Shown in pieces: positions 12,258-22,912 of a stretch of DNA of 64,000 nucleotides. Source of the DNA: Tridacna crocea. Its lineage: Eukaryota; Mollusca; Bivalvia; Cardiida; Cardiidae. A program made the position numbers and the translations under genes. The notes under the pieces were generated by a model. It did no database searches. It was not told the origin of the DNA and saw only the letters and a list, made by a program, of their open reading frames with translations. The DNA lies in the NCBI GenBank assembly GCA_943736015.1, contig OX031061.1:59402192-59466191 (forward strand), in the 5' to 3' direction. Positions within the stretch are counted from its first letter, which is position 1, and each line of letters starts with the position of its first letter.

Positions 12258-12329
12258 GCTTTAGAAGATATCTGTGCAGACAGACGGATAGACGGACAGA
12301 CATGTATACTGTTGTTGGCCCAATGACAT

Positions 12330-12513
12330 CAAACATTAAACCCTGAGAAAGAAAGCCTTTACTTTGAAAAATTGTGGGAAACAGCATTTTCTTCTTTTCC
12401 CACAATGTTTTCTAACCTTTCTAATTCAAATTTCAATTTTCTATTCACATTTTCCATTTGCAAATGCCCTCAGTTTGGACTAGTCCAAAATTTTGTCGTT
12501 TGGTAAAGAGTTA
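12330..12513. mobile_element. Hairpin MITE, family A, eroded left end
   Basis: AAACCCTGAGAAAGAAAGCC, a decayed hairpin, then TTTGGTAAAGAGTTAA. Confidence 0.7.
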
Positions 12514-12869
12514 ACAACAAAAAGTTTCAGTACTTTTCATCAAAGGCTTTAGAAGATATCTGTCTGGAAGGATGGACTAACAAACAGGTAGACAGACAGA
12601 CCAATGAACAAGGCAAAAACTATGTCCCTTCACCTTCGTCAGGAGATATATATAGGATCTTACATGAGTTGGCTTTTGAGATAAGATTTTATTTTAAGCC
12701 TTTGGCGAGCTTAATAACATTTTCCTTGCTGAGTTTAATAAAATCTTATCTCAAAACCCCGAAAATGTCAGATTCTTTTTTATCACATAATGAAATTTCA
12801 CAAAATACAGTTGGTGCAAAAACATTAACAAATTTATACATCTGTGGTATTTTCCATGAGACCCATTCA

Positions 12870-13180
12870 CTGCTATGAAATGGTTACAAAATGACTTCAA
12901 GATGACGTCAAAAATGATGTCACACAAATGTGATATCAAATGTGTATAAGATACAGAGGATATTTGTTTTTTCGATGAAAGATCAAAATTTATGTCATCT
13001 CGTCAACACTATCGGTAATATTTTCACGAGTGGCACAGATTTACATGTTATAAAAGACTTCTTCAAGGTTTTTAGGTAACAGAAGGTTTAATAATTTGTC
13101 TTTGGTTATGTTAGTCACTTTAATTGCATAAAATACAGATTAAACCGATGACACACAGAAAGGCAGCTGACAATATTTTT
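12870..13180. repeat. Fragment of the foldback family seen at 48900-49090
   Basis: TTGTTTTTTCGATGAAAGATC and ATCGGTAATATTTTCACGAGTGG match the hairpin arms at 48930-49080, but only one arm is present. Confidence 0.5.
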
Positions 13181-13367
13181 TGGGGAAAAAATTTCTGAAA
13201 TAATTCACAGTGCACGTTTCTTCTGCTTTCGGTTATCCAAAAAGAGGCTCCGTTTGTAAACATGGCATGTAGACTGCCTTGTCATACGCTCGCGGTACTT
13301 AAGCTTACGCGACCAATATAAACTACGAAGAACAGAAGGCACTTATTATTATCATGAATTAACTTAC

Positions 13368-13550
13368 TATTTTATTCAGTTTGTTCAAATAAGTCGTCAT
13401 ACAGCGGTTTTGAAGGGGCATTCCAGTCTCTTTCAGCGTCTGGATGTGTGTACCCAAACAACAGCCATCTTTGATGATGAAATGTATTTGCGGTAAATGA
13501 CTAAACTTGTGTATGGTGGCCTGAATGTATCATATATTTACTTCAAGCCA
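13368..13550 (-). promoter_or_regulatory. Possible HDHD2 first non-coding exon and promoter
   Basis: Exon 1 of HDHD2 has its own acceptor upstream of the ATG, so a 5' non-coding exon is expected. On the minus strand a consensus donor (GTAAGTTAATT, starting at 13367) lies about 2.5 kb upstream, next to sequence without repeats. This is inference from one splice signal only. Confidence 0.2.
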
Positions 13551-14211
13551 GTTCATGTGACTTATTTGTTTACAGTTTTGTGAAGCCGAGCCATATATCG
13601 GTCAGAATTTGATGGGACTTGTATTCTTTTCAGAGGGAAAATGGGGTTTATAGGTGATAAAGGTACTGAATTAGCATATCTACATTGATTTTTTTTTATT
13701 GTTTAGTTACCGATAAACGAAACATTCTTTGGTTTTCCTTTTTTGTTTGACAGTCTCCCGTGACGGTTTTGCATCCATAAACAACCGTTTGGTGCCGCTA
13801 GTGTTTGTTTATATCGGAAAATACCGTTAACGCGAGGATATGAAGCCCGCGAGCATATGACCTTACAGTATACATGTATATTTTTAATGCACGACAGAAA
13901 AATAACTAGGTCAATAAAGAAACCAAATACAATATATTTGAAGGTGCAAATGATGTAAGATAATGAAAATTTATTCTAATAATTTTCAACTTGAACGGTA
14001 AGAGAAACTGAGTCAGTGAGTGTTTGTTTTGTAAATTTGATCCGCTACTGGGTACGATGCGGTACTGGTGACGAAGCTGTACGATGAGATTTTACTGTCG
14101 GCATACTTAAAATGCAGTTTGGGTGCTTGTCCCAAAGCGCTGCTTCTCATTTAGCTTATTAAAAGATGATACGCATAAATATTTGTGTCAAGTATGCATC
14201 ACTTCTCGGCA
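13551..14211. other. Intergenic, no recognised feature
   Basis: No credible exon. The base composition is less AT-extreme than in the introns. Confidence 0.4.
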
Positions 14212-15330
14212 TTATCTCCCAGGTAATTCGTTGAAAGAAATGGCGACTTCTTGCACAGGGGAAACAACTCTGTTTAACAATCTTGAAGCCTTAATTTGAT
14301 TAATAAAATGAGTCCATTTCGAAAATATCTTCAGTTTTAAAAAAATCTCATATTACGTAGCATAAAAGAAAAACCTTCCTTTCGTGAGAAGATCTTCCTT
14401 TCATTCCAATAATAAAATGAGTTCATTTCGAAAATATCTTTACTTTAAAAAAAAATCTCATATATTTCATAGCTTAAAAGAACAATCTTCCTTGCGTGAG
14501 ATAATCTTCCTTTCATTCAAATAGCACCAGCTACAACACAATTTTTCGGTCTAAACCACTGAAATTCAACATTAAAATTTTAATTATATCGGGAATGTGT
14601 ACTAAGTTTGGCAGTGAAACCTTCCTTTCGTTTAGAAAACACATCTGACACAGCAAACAATCATCCTTTCATGGATGGAACTGTCCTTTCACTGTCAAAT
14701 TTTATTTTTCTTCTTTCACGAAGTTTGCTACTCTAATGATTTCATCTTAAAGTCTTAAAGCCTTATACTCTTCCAAGAAGACCAGTTTTATATCTTGGTT
14801 CTATAGACGGCTTTGTATTTCGCGAAAGGAATTTCCTTACACTAAAGAATCTCGTTACTAGCAAAAGTTTTACATAAAACTTATAAATTTGACAAGTCAA
14901 GTTCATCCATGTCGAAAAGATATTCTGAAATTCAGAAAAGATCCTTTCATGCAAAAAGACTACGTTCGAGGAAAAAATCTTCCTTTCGTGTACATACATA
15001 CTTTCATGCAAGAACGGTTATTTATAGTAACACTTTCACCGCGATAGTAAAACACGATTTTTCGAGTGTAAAAATCTTAAATTCATAATCTAACTTTTAC
15101 AAATACCTAGAATGTATAAGCAATAAATCAACGGCAGTTTCCTTTCGTGAGGAAAATGCTTCTTTTATAGTAAAGAATCTTCCTTTCGTGGACGTAATCT
15201 TCCTTTCGCGAAAGGAAGCGAAAGGAAGTTCCTTTCGCTGTTTAGCTATACCGTTATCTCCCAGGTAATTCGTTGAAAGAAATGGCGACTTCTTGCACAG
15301 GGGAAACAACTCTGTTTAATAATCTTGAAG
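14212..15330. repeat. 1.1-kb unit bounded by 77-bp direct repeats, rich in CCTTTCGTG words
   Basis: 14212-14288 and 15254-15330 are direct repeats of 77 bp with a single difference that I can see (shared start TTATCTCCCAGGTAATTCG). Between them the word CTTCCTTTCGTG or close variants recurs many times (about 14380, 14485, 14620, 14970, 15135, 15177, 15200), often after AATCTTC. No coding frame or LTR-type internal region is seen. Confidence 0.7.
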
Positions 15331-15417
15331 TATATCTGGACTATCTCCTGAAGAAAGAGCACACACCATCAAGATTTCCAGTTTCTTTGTAGGGGCGTAA
15401 CCAAGAAAAATTAAATC

Positions 15418-15560
15418 TCTCTCTCCTCTCCTCTCCTCTCCTCTCCTCTCCTCGGGAAGAACTCCTCATCTCTCTCCTCTTCTCTCTCTCGGGAGAAAGA
15501 AGGGGAAAGAAGGGGGGAAAAGGAAGGGCGAGGGGCTGGGGGGGGGGGGGTGAGGGCTTT
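15418..15560. repeat. Low-complexity CTCTC / GGGAAAG tract
   Basis: Pentamer-like CTCCT repeats followed by a G/A-rich tract ending in a run of G. Apparent proteins here are low-complexity artefacts. Confidence 0.9.
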
Positions 15561-16224
15561 TGAAAAAGAGGAAAGGAGCACGCTTTTTGTGGAGCTCGAC
15601 TTTCTGTCAATTGCAATAATTGCAACAATGCTAAAAATTCCAGCGCTTTTATACACAAATCACAAAACTATGCTACGGGCTGTTATTTTTGAAAAGAGAT
15701 AGCTCTTCTTGGCTCCTTATACATGTAATTCAGCATTGTTTTAAATATAGTAAATTTTTCACTTCACGTTAGGATGTCCTTATTTGTTGTAGCAAATTGA
15801 TTGAATTGAATTACCATTTAGACATACTTATATACGTTTGTCTATCTGTCTGTGAAAGCAAACAAGCACATACATTCCGTTTTAGAAATAAAATGTTAAA
15901 ACCATCCCCTCTTCTATATATATAGAAACAAAACTCTTAGCCCTGGAAACCTGCATTGGTATGTTGATAAACGTAGCCCGGGGGTACTAACGGTTTAAAC
16001 AATCAGGAGAGAGGAATGGACGTTACGTATAACTGATATCGAATACACGAAACCTTCTTCTAGCATCTAATTCTTCAGATCAATCATCCATTTATCCATT
16101 CTTTTATCTGTTCCGCTATCTTATCATTTTGATATAATCAATAGTTCACCTCTTAAAAGCTTTCTCTGTCTGTGTGTGTGTCTGTCCCTCTATCTGCCTG
16201 CTTGTGTGTCCGTCTGTCTGTCTC

Positions 16225-16268
16225 ACTCTCTGTCTTTCTAAATAAAATTCTGTTCTGTTCTGTTCTGT

Positions 16269-16315
<47 letters not shown>
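16225..16315. repeat. Microsatellites TTCTG and TC
   Basis: TTCTG repeats (about 16247-16275) are followed by a TC dinucleotide run of about 40 bp. Confidence 0.95.
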
Positions 16316-16318
<3 letters not shown>

Positions 16319-16370
16319 AGCCTCTCATGTCAGACAAGGTCCAGTGACTTTGGAAGGATCTTATGCAAAC

Positions 16371-16588
16371 TATTACTTACCTCATTACCAAACGATGAAA
16401 TTGAAGGTTTTTCCAAATCGAAAGCATTTGCATATGACAAAATAAAAGTGACTGAAAATTTGAAATTGTTTTGTGAACGGTAGAAAGTATTGAGGGAAAA
16501 GGAAGAAACCAGATAATCAGCCTTTTCTCCTTTTCTCACAATGTTTCTCAGAGTCGTCAGAAGTAGGGGCTGTGTGGTAACGGGTTAA
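16371..16588. mobile_element. Hairpin MITE, family A
   Basis: TTACCAAACGATGAAATT at the left and GTGTGGTAACGGGTTAA at the right flank a decayed hairpin. Confidence 0.75.
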
Positions 16589-16914
16589 GAGAAATTACAC
16601 TATATGTGAATTTGTCCCCTCAATGTTACAGAAGTCATGTTTAAAACGGTATTAATCAGCATTTTGTCCTTTTTCAACAATGTTTTCCATTCCATCGAAG
16701 ACAGAAATAATCCTTTGAGCAAAGTTCATGTTGTCGTCTACACACACGTTCAGTTTGCTCGAATCCTAAATGTTACTTTTTTTTTTTTATAAAGAATTAA
16801 CACGTCACTTTTACTCTTTACCAAACAACAACGCGCCACGACAAAGACCGTTGTTCAAATTGAAAAAAAAAAAAAAAAAAACCCTACATCTCAAAAATAA
16901 GTGAAAAACCGATT

Positions 16915-17141
16915 TTAACTCATTACCACACAAGACCTACTTTTGACGACCCTGAGAGAGAAAGCCTTCGAAAATAGTGTGGGAAAAAGAAAAATGCTGG
17001 TAACCAGCATTTTCTCCTTTTCCCATAATGTTTTCTACCCTTTCCAAATAAATTTCAAATATTCAGTAACTTTCATTTTGTAGTCTGCAAATACTTTCGA
17101 TATGGACAAACCTAAAATTTTGTCGTTTGGTAATGAGTTAA
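16915..17141. mobile_element. Hairpin MITE, family A, full length reference copy (227 bp)
   Basis: Perfect 14-bp terminal inverted repeats TTAACTCATTACCA and TGGTAATGAGTTAA. The order inside is GACGACCCTGAGAGAGAAAG, the hairpin AAAATGCTGGTAACCAGCATTTT, then TTTTGTAGTCTGCAAATAC. The ends begin and finish with TTAA, which may be the target site. Confidence 0.9.
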
Positions 17142-17220
17142 AATGCGGTAAACATAGTAGGAAAAGGACGTCTCTTTTACTCTTTACCAAACGACAAAGT
17201 GCCACGATAAAGATCGTTGT

Positions 17221-17449
17221 TTAACCCTTTCCTCCATAGATACTCATTTCTACACGTTGCTTGTAGGAACTTTTGGAAAACATTGTGGCAAAAGGTGAAA
17301 TTGCTCGTGACGAGCAATTTCACCTTTTGCCACAATGTTTTCTACATTATCAAAAGGTATCATATACACATAAGAAACGGCTTCATCCTTGTTGTTATTT
17401 AGGATCAATTAGAGATACCATAGAAATGCCTTATGGGGTAAAGGGTTAA
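17221..17449. mobile_element. Hairpin MITE, family A2 (229 bp)
   Basis: Same core as 11221-11448 (GGTGAAATTGCTCGTGACGAGCAATTTCACC); ends TTAACCCTTT and AAAGGGTTAA. Confidence 0.88.
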
Positions 17450-17885
17450 ATTGAAAGTACTTGCATACGAAACAATAACCCTGCATCTCAAAGATAGGTG
17501 AAAAACAGATTTCAAAAGGCGGTAAATATTTAGTAGGAAAAGGAAGAAATACTACTTACCTGCATTTTTCTTTTTTGTTTCAACTAGATTTTCCAAAAGA
17601 CTTCTTCAGGGTTGCTAAAATTCAGGACCAGATGAAAAGAGTGAATGTGCATAAGATCATTACCAATAAGATATAGAGTAAATGCAGAACAAAAATAAAA
17701 AAATCACTTTCAGAAGTATGTTTCTTGATTTCCAAATGTACAGTATGTACTTTATATAGCTCATGAAAAATGCAGCTGAACAAAAAAAAAAACAATACAC
17801 TCGAATAAATATACAGATGCTATTGATCAATTCGAGTTTAGACTACAAGTTCAGTGCTGTCTTATCTTGATCTATTTCGTGTTAA

Positions 17886-18050
17886 CCTTTACCACACCAT
17901 CTTCCTTTTGAAGGACCCAAAGAAAAAGGTATTTGGAAAAAGAAGGTGAAAAAAAGTAGAAAATGCTAACCAACATTTTTGCGTTTCCCCCCATAAAGTA
18001 TTCCAACCTTCCATAGACATTTACTTTTATCCTGCTAGATGAAATTTTCA
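17886..18050. mobile_element. Hairpin MITE, family A, degenerate
   Basis: TTAACCTTTACCACACCATC followed by a decayed core with AAAATGCTAACCAACATTTTTGC. Confidence 0.55.
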
Positions 18051-18109
18051 ATTCGATAGTAAAACCCCAAAAAATGTTATTTCAAAGGGATCTTTCGGAG
18101 AAAAAAATC

Positions 18110-18190
18110 TCCAGGTCGGACAGCGTAGATCCAAGATCAGACTGCACGTTCTGTGCAGTCTGATCTTGATCTACGCTGTCTGCAAAACGT
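18110..18190. repeat. Short hairpin repeat, family C
   Basis: GATCAGACTGCACGTTCTGTGCAGTCTGATC is an inverted repeat. Relatives lie at about 22580-22640, 32350-32400, 56475-56510 and 61120-61160. Confidence 0.75.
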
Positions 18191-18673
18191 CTGTGAGACG
18201 CGATAAGCAGCCAAAAGGATCAACCGATTTTGAATCACGTTTAATTTAACGTCTGCAAAGTTTTACTTGGTAAGAAAGTTGATAATTTTTCTTTGCCACT
18301 TTCATGGTTATTTCTGTCATATTAAAAGCAACAACTTACATACCCATTTCACATTTTATTTTAATGGACCATTTAAGAAGCATGATTGACTGAATTGGTA
18401 GAGCACACAAAGGGATAGCACCTATAAATCACTACACGCACACGCAAGTGTAGCAAAGAACTTTGACATTGCACCACTTGCTCTTTAGCCATTTTAGACT
18501 GAAATAAAAGAACTCACACGTTAAGTTTGCTCGAATCCTAAATGTTACCGTTTTTATTAAGACTTACACGTCACTTTTACTCTTTACCAAACGACAACAT
18601 GCCACAACAAAGATCATTGTTAAAATTGAAAGAAAAAAAAACCTACATCTCAAAAATAAGTGAAAAACTTATT

Positions 18674-18888
18674 TTAACTCATTACCACACAAGACCTACT
18701 TTTGACGACCCTGAGAAAGAAAGCCTTCGAAAACATTGTGGGAAAAGGAAAAAATGCTGGTAACCAGCATTTTCTCCTTTTCTCACAATGTTTTCTAACT
18801 TATCTGATATCATCAATTCACTAATTTGTCGTCTGCAAATGCTTTGAATTTGGTGGCGTACAAAGCATTGTCGTTTGGTGAAGAGTGA
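18674..18888. mobile_element. Hairpin MITE, family A
   Basis: TTAACTCATTACCACACAAG at the left; hairpin AAAATGCTGGTAACCAGCATTTT; TCGTTTGGTGAAGAGTG at the right. Confidence 0.82.
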
Positions 18889-18934
18889 CACGTCATCACA
18901 AGGATGTTTCAAAGTCGTCTGGGGTAAGTAAACC

Positions 18935-19140
18935 CATTAACATACAATCACGACTTTTAACAACCCTGAAAATGAAAGCTTTTGAAAATATTGTGAGAAA
19001 AGGAAAAAAAAATCTTGGTAGCCAGTATTTTCTACCTTTCCAACAATGTTTTCTCCCCTTCCAGAATCAAATTTAAATATTTGAATCACGATTATTTTCT
19101 TGCATTCGAGCAGGACTAGCCGAAATTTTTGTCTTTTTTA
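18935..19140. mobile_element. Hairpin MITE, family A, degenerate
   Basis: AACAACCCTGAAAATGAAAG, GAAAATATTGTGAGAAAAGG and CAACAATGTTTTCTCC retain the family order. Confidence 0.6.
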
Positions 19141-19436
19141 AAGAGGTCAGGGAGTAACAATTAAACAATCGCTTGTACTTTGCACGTTTGCTGTCGAAAT
19201 AAGAACAAATGTGGAAAAATGCAATGAATAAAAACAAAGGCGACAAAATACAATGGATAAAGACAAAGTAAGTCATTTGAAACAATAGGCAGCTTTGTAC
19301 TTGCTTTTCCGGTTATTATAACTTCCTGGTTTTAGTGGAGCGGTTACAACGCAGCTTTCCTTGTTTGAATGTGTTTGAATATTCACCCGACGACATTATT
19401 TGAGCCCTTTTATTTTAACTAGGTGAACTCTCCTAG

Positions 19437-19943
19437 TTAAAGGTGGCCCTGCAGATTTTGGGACACAAATAAAAAAAAAGAAAATCATCCTTACACTTCC
19501 ACAGCCTTTAATTTTCATTCATAAAACCGCAATAGTTGAAAATTAACCAACAACAAGAGAAATTAAAGATTTACTACGGCCTAGGTCGACACCAACGGGG
19601 AACACGGACCATTTTTACATGAGCAACTCGCTCATTTATATACCGGAAATACATAGACGAAGCTTCAAACATACCGTCCGAAGAAGACATTATGGAAAAT
19701 AATACATGTTTGTTATGTCATGGAATTTAAGCGTCATTAGTCACGTGCCTTTCACTTGACATTCCCACAATGCTTTTTAGATTTCTGCAGCGAAATCTAA
19801 AAATAACTTAAGAAGCTACGTAGTCCATCAGTTTTGTATGATTCTTAATTATTGATGATTTGTATTTTTTTTATATAAATTTCAGTGATATGTATATATC
19901 TTTAATTTGGTGAAATGTGAAAAATCTAAATACCCACCTTTAA
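19437..19943. mobile_element. TTAA-ended non-autonomous DNA element, copy 1 (about 507 bp)
   Basis: Starts TTAAAGGTGG and ends CCACCTTTAA. Two other copies (20975-21530 and 23055-23600) share these ends and the interior in the same orientation, including GAAGAAGACATTATGGAAA and GTCACGTGCC. No coding capacity. Confidence 0.85.
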
Positions 19944-19967
19944 AGGCGCATTTAGACCTACAAGCCA

Positions 19968-20140
19968 CTGCCTACTTTCCCACATAACCATCGTCGAAAC
20001 AATGGTCAGCGATGGGAGAGGAATGAATCCTGTCGCAATGACTATCATCAATCCTCGGGGGGAAATTGGCCGTGCCAGGGATCGAACCCACGACCCCTTG
20101 TTCTCAAGTCCTACACGCTACCAACTGAGCTTACGGGACA
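19968..20140 (-). mobile_element. tRNA-derived SINE (head on the right, minus strand)
   Basis: On the minus strand an A-box-like TAAGCTCAGTTGGTAGCG is followed by a B-box GGTTCGATCCC, then a non-tRNA body. The same body is found at about 49925-50110 and, split, at about 55415-55745. A functional tRNA is unlikely: the acceptor and anticodon stems do not close and the head continues into the shared body. Confidence 0.7.
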
Positions 20141-20233
20141 CTGATTACTGACGAAGGAACATCTAATAACCAATGCAGCGTGTAATAAATATATGAGCTG
20201 TACTTTGTGAGAAGGTGACTTAATGCATTTGCG

Positions 20234-20298
20234 AAAAGTATCGACTCAGGTCAGCCTGTGCAGTCTGCGCAGGCTGACCTGAGCCGAAACTTTTCGCT
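20234..20298. repeat. Short hairpin repeat, family B, best copy
   Basis: GCGAAAAGTATCGACTCAGG and CCTGAGCCGAAACTTTTCGC form the arms, with CAGCCTGTGCAGTCTGCGC and partner inside. Almost the whole 65 bp can pair. Confidence 0.85.
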
Positions 20299-20974
20299 AT
20301 TGGTTAATTTTCTGTATGTCCAAGGACCAGTTTGCCGCATGATTCAGTGGGTTTTAATACAACACGGATTTTAGGGGTTTTAAATACAGTGAGGTACATG
20401 CATCATGGAGATGCATTAAGCCACCTTTTGCAAGAGCATGGGTCATATTTAGGCTGCCATGTGGAAATAAAGAGTACAAAATTTTGTAGTCTGACATAGA
20501 GTAATTGCTATGGCTTCCATTCCTTCAGATTTTCTTCCAAAGGCTTTTTGAAATGCAATAAACTGCAATTGTACAGCGTATGGACAGGCGATTGAAGCGA
20601 ACGATGTAGGTCCTGAATAGGCTGATTTTGATCTATGCTGGGGTGCAAAAGCCTTTTTTATTATACTGCAAAGAAATTTCTCGTTATCTGATTGGTTAAC
20701 ATGCCGCGAACATATATACCATGTGCCTTAGCAAAAACAACGTAAAGCCAGTTTCCCTTTTGGGTGCCCCGTAAACATCACTACACTTGCAACACAACAC
20801 CCAAAATGGCGGCGTCGATCAATTACCAGACGGCACGTTTATGCACCAAACTACACTATTCAGTGCCGCCAGTTTCCAGTGACGTCCGTTTTCATTGAAT
20901 TGGGGCACTCAGAAGGGAAGTTCTATTTCGTCAGCATACTCGATTCTTAAGATTATAAAACAGGAAAATTTCAC

Positions 20975-21530
20975 TTAAAGGTGGTCCTTCAGAGTTTGGG
21001 ACGAAAATTTACGAAAATGCAGAAAAATCATCCTTATACTCCCAAAGCCTTTTAATTTCTTTCATAAAACACCAGTAGTCGAAAACCGTCCGACAACACG
21101 AGAAATTAGAGATTTACTACTACCCAGGTTGACACCAACGGGAGACACGTTCTATTTCTAGATGATCAATTCGCTCATTTACACATAGGAATACACACAC
21201 AAAGTTTCAAACATAGCATCTGAAGAAGACATTATGGAAAATAATTATTACATGTTTGTTATGTAATGGAAATTAAGTGTTATGAGTCACGTGCCAGTCA
21301 CTTGACATTCCCAAAATGCTTTATTGATTTTTGGCGCGAAATCTAAAAATACCTTAAGAGGCTACGTAGACTTTAAGGGAACACCATCAAAAAAAAAAAA
21401 AAAAAAAAAAAAATTGTAGTTTTATGAATCTTAATTATTGATGATTTGTATTATTTTTTCATATGAATTTCAGTGATATATATTTTTTTCAGTTTGGTGG
21501 GATGTAAAAATTCTAAATATCCACCTTTAA
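20975..21530. mobile_element. TTAA-ended non-autonomous DNA element, copy 2 (about 556 bp)
   Basis: Ends TTAAAGGTGG and CCACCTTTAA. Same interior as copies 1 and 3, with an extra poly-A run near 21390-21410. Confidence 0.87.
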
Positions 21531-21569
21531 CGCGCTTTGAAAGGGTAAAACTTTGCAGTATAATAAATT

Positions 21570-21684
21570 CGTTGTACGGTCAGGTGGCAGGGGACTTGGA
21601 AACTTGTTCACGGCTGTGGTTAATCATGATTAACCACAGCCGTGAACAAGTTTCCAAGTCCTCTGTCACCTGACCGTACAACTA
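21570..21684. repeat. Long near-perfect palindrome
   Basis: About 56-bp arms (TTGTACGGTCAGGTGGCAGG on the left, its complement ending ACCTGACCGTACAAC on the right) meet at AATCATGATT with virtually no loop. A single-arm relative lies at 22463-22520. Confidence 0.9.
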
Positions 21685-21689
21685 ATAAT

Positions 21690-22800
21690 GTCCCCCTTAG
21701 AGTTGGCGAAAGGGTTCAAATGAAACAGTTTAACGTCACGGGTCCATCAACATCCTCTCCTGTATAAACTGGTCTAGTCAAGGATGTGATTTACAATAAC
21801 ATTGTAGTGAACATACTCAGTTACGTATAACTAAATAGGCTCATACAGTAATCAACAAAGGATATTTTGCTTTCGGAATAAGATCAAAACGTGATTTCAT
21901 CGATTGAAAACCATAACATTGGATTATTGTGTTCACGAATGAAATGATATTTTACAGTTCTGCATGTATACATCAAAACAATCAGTTTTTCCTTTTCATA
22001 TAAAATTAAAAACAGAATAAAATAAATAATTTAAATGTTGTACATAAAGTAATGTTAACTTGTGGGACAACCGCTTCCATGAGGACGTTTTTGCGATATC
22101 GTCAGCATCGTTTTTTAATCCTTTAACATAAATACCGTGCTTAAAAGAACATGAAGGCGACAGCATTTGGAAATATTGTGGGAAGAAAATAATGGTGACC
22201 AGCATTTTCTAAATTTAAAGAAATTTCAACGAATAGTTTTTTTAAATTTTGGCCTGAAAAAAAGTTGGACAGACCTTAATTTTTTCTTTTAATTCACCGA
22301 CTAGCATGTAAGAAACCAAATAAAAATGAGCCATGCTATGGCAAAAGGGGGTTTAATGATCTCTGTGATACGTTCTCCCAATTCAATCATCACATAATTA
22401 TTGACCTATTAAAGTCTAGTTTATCCAACAATTGACTGAAACTGAAGGTGAAATATTAATTGTACGGTAAGATGGCAGGGGACTTGGAAACTTGCTTACG
22501 GCTGTGTTGAATCATGTCACCCTGAGCCGAAAGGCGAGGTGGGACATGTTTCACCACATTTGTGAAGCGGTGGGTGTAGAGCACGATCAGACTGCACGTA
22601 TGTGCAGGCTGATCTTGCAGAACACTCTCCGCAAAAGTTATCCATGGTCGCCAACGGCAGAATAAGGGTTAACACGCAGAAATTGCTCCAGTAGCAAAGC
22701 CGTATCGACTGATGTCAACGTGCCCGAATGGACTGCGCACTCTGACCTAGTCGATACTTTTTGTAGATGTATTAAACCTCCTTGTCACAGGGCATGGCTC
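21690..22800. other. Upstream region of the Ig receptor gene
   Basis: Contains a degenerate family A piece (about 22130-22215), a half palindrome (22463-22520), a family C repeat (22580-22640) and a family B repeat (22690-22765). ATATATTTAA at 22801-22810 could serve as a TATA element but lies only about 40 nt before the ATG, so the true start site is unknown. Confidence 0.4.
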
Positions 22801-22848
22801 ATATATTTAATCTGAAGTAAAGTGGATAGCCTACTAACTTGTGTGAAT

Positions 22849-22912
22849 ATGATAATTAGGATAATTCTTTATATTGTTGTACTTTGTGCTGAATCTTCTG
22901 ATGAGCGTCAAG
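22849..22912 (+). CDS. Ig receptor exon 1: signal peptide
   Basis: ATG at 22849 opens MIIRIILYIVVLCAES, a short basic start and a hydrophobic core with a plausible cleavage after Ala or Cys. It ends CAA G before GTAAATATT, in phase 1 as usual for signal-peptide exons of Ig-superfamily genes. A GTG at 22822 is in frame upstream, but no upstream ATG is needed. Confidence 0.72.

Noticed and set aside
15341..15658. Protein-like frames in the CTCCT/GGGAAAG tract
   Set aside because: Low-complexity Ser/Arg/Pro/Glu-rich translation of a simple repeat; no domain or splice context.
16172..16483. Open frame over the TC microsatellite
   Set aside because: Its Ser-Leu repeats are a direct translation of the TC run.
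20068..20140. Functional tRNA gene on the minus strand
   Set aside because: A and B boxes are present but the stems do not close, and the sequence continues into a body shared with two other SINE copies.
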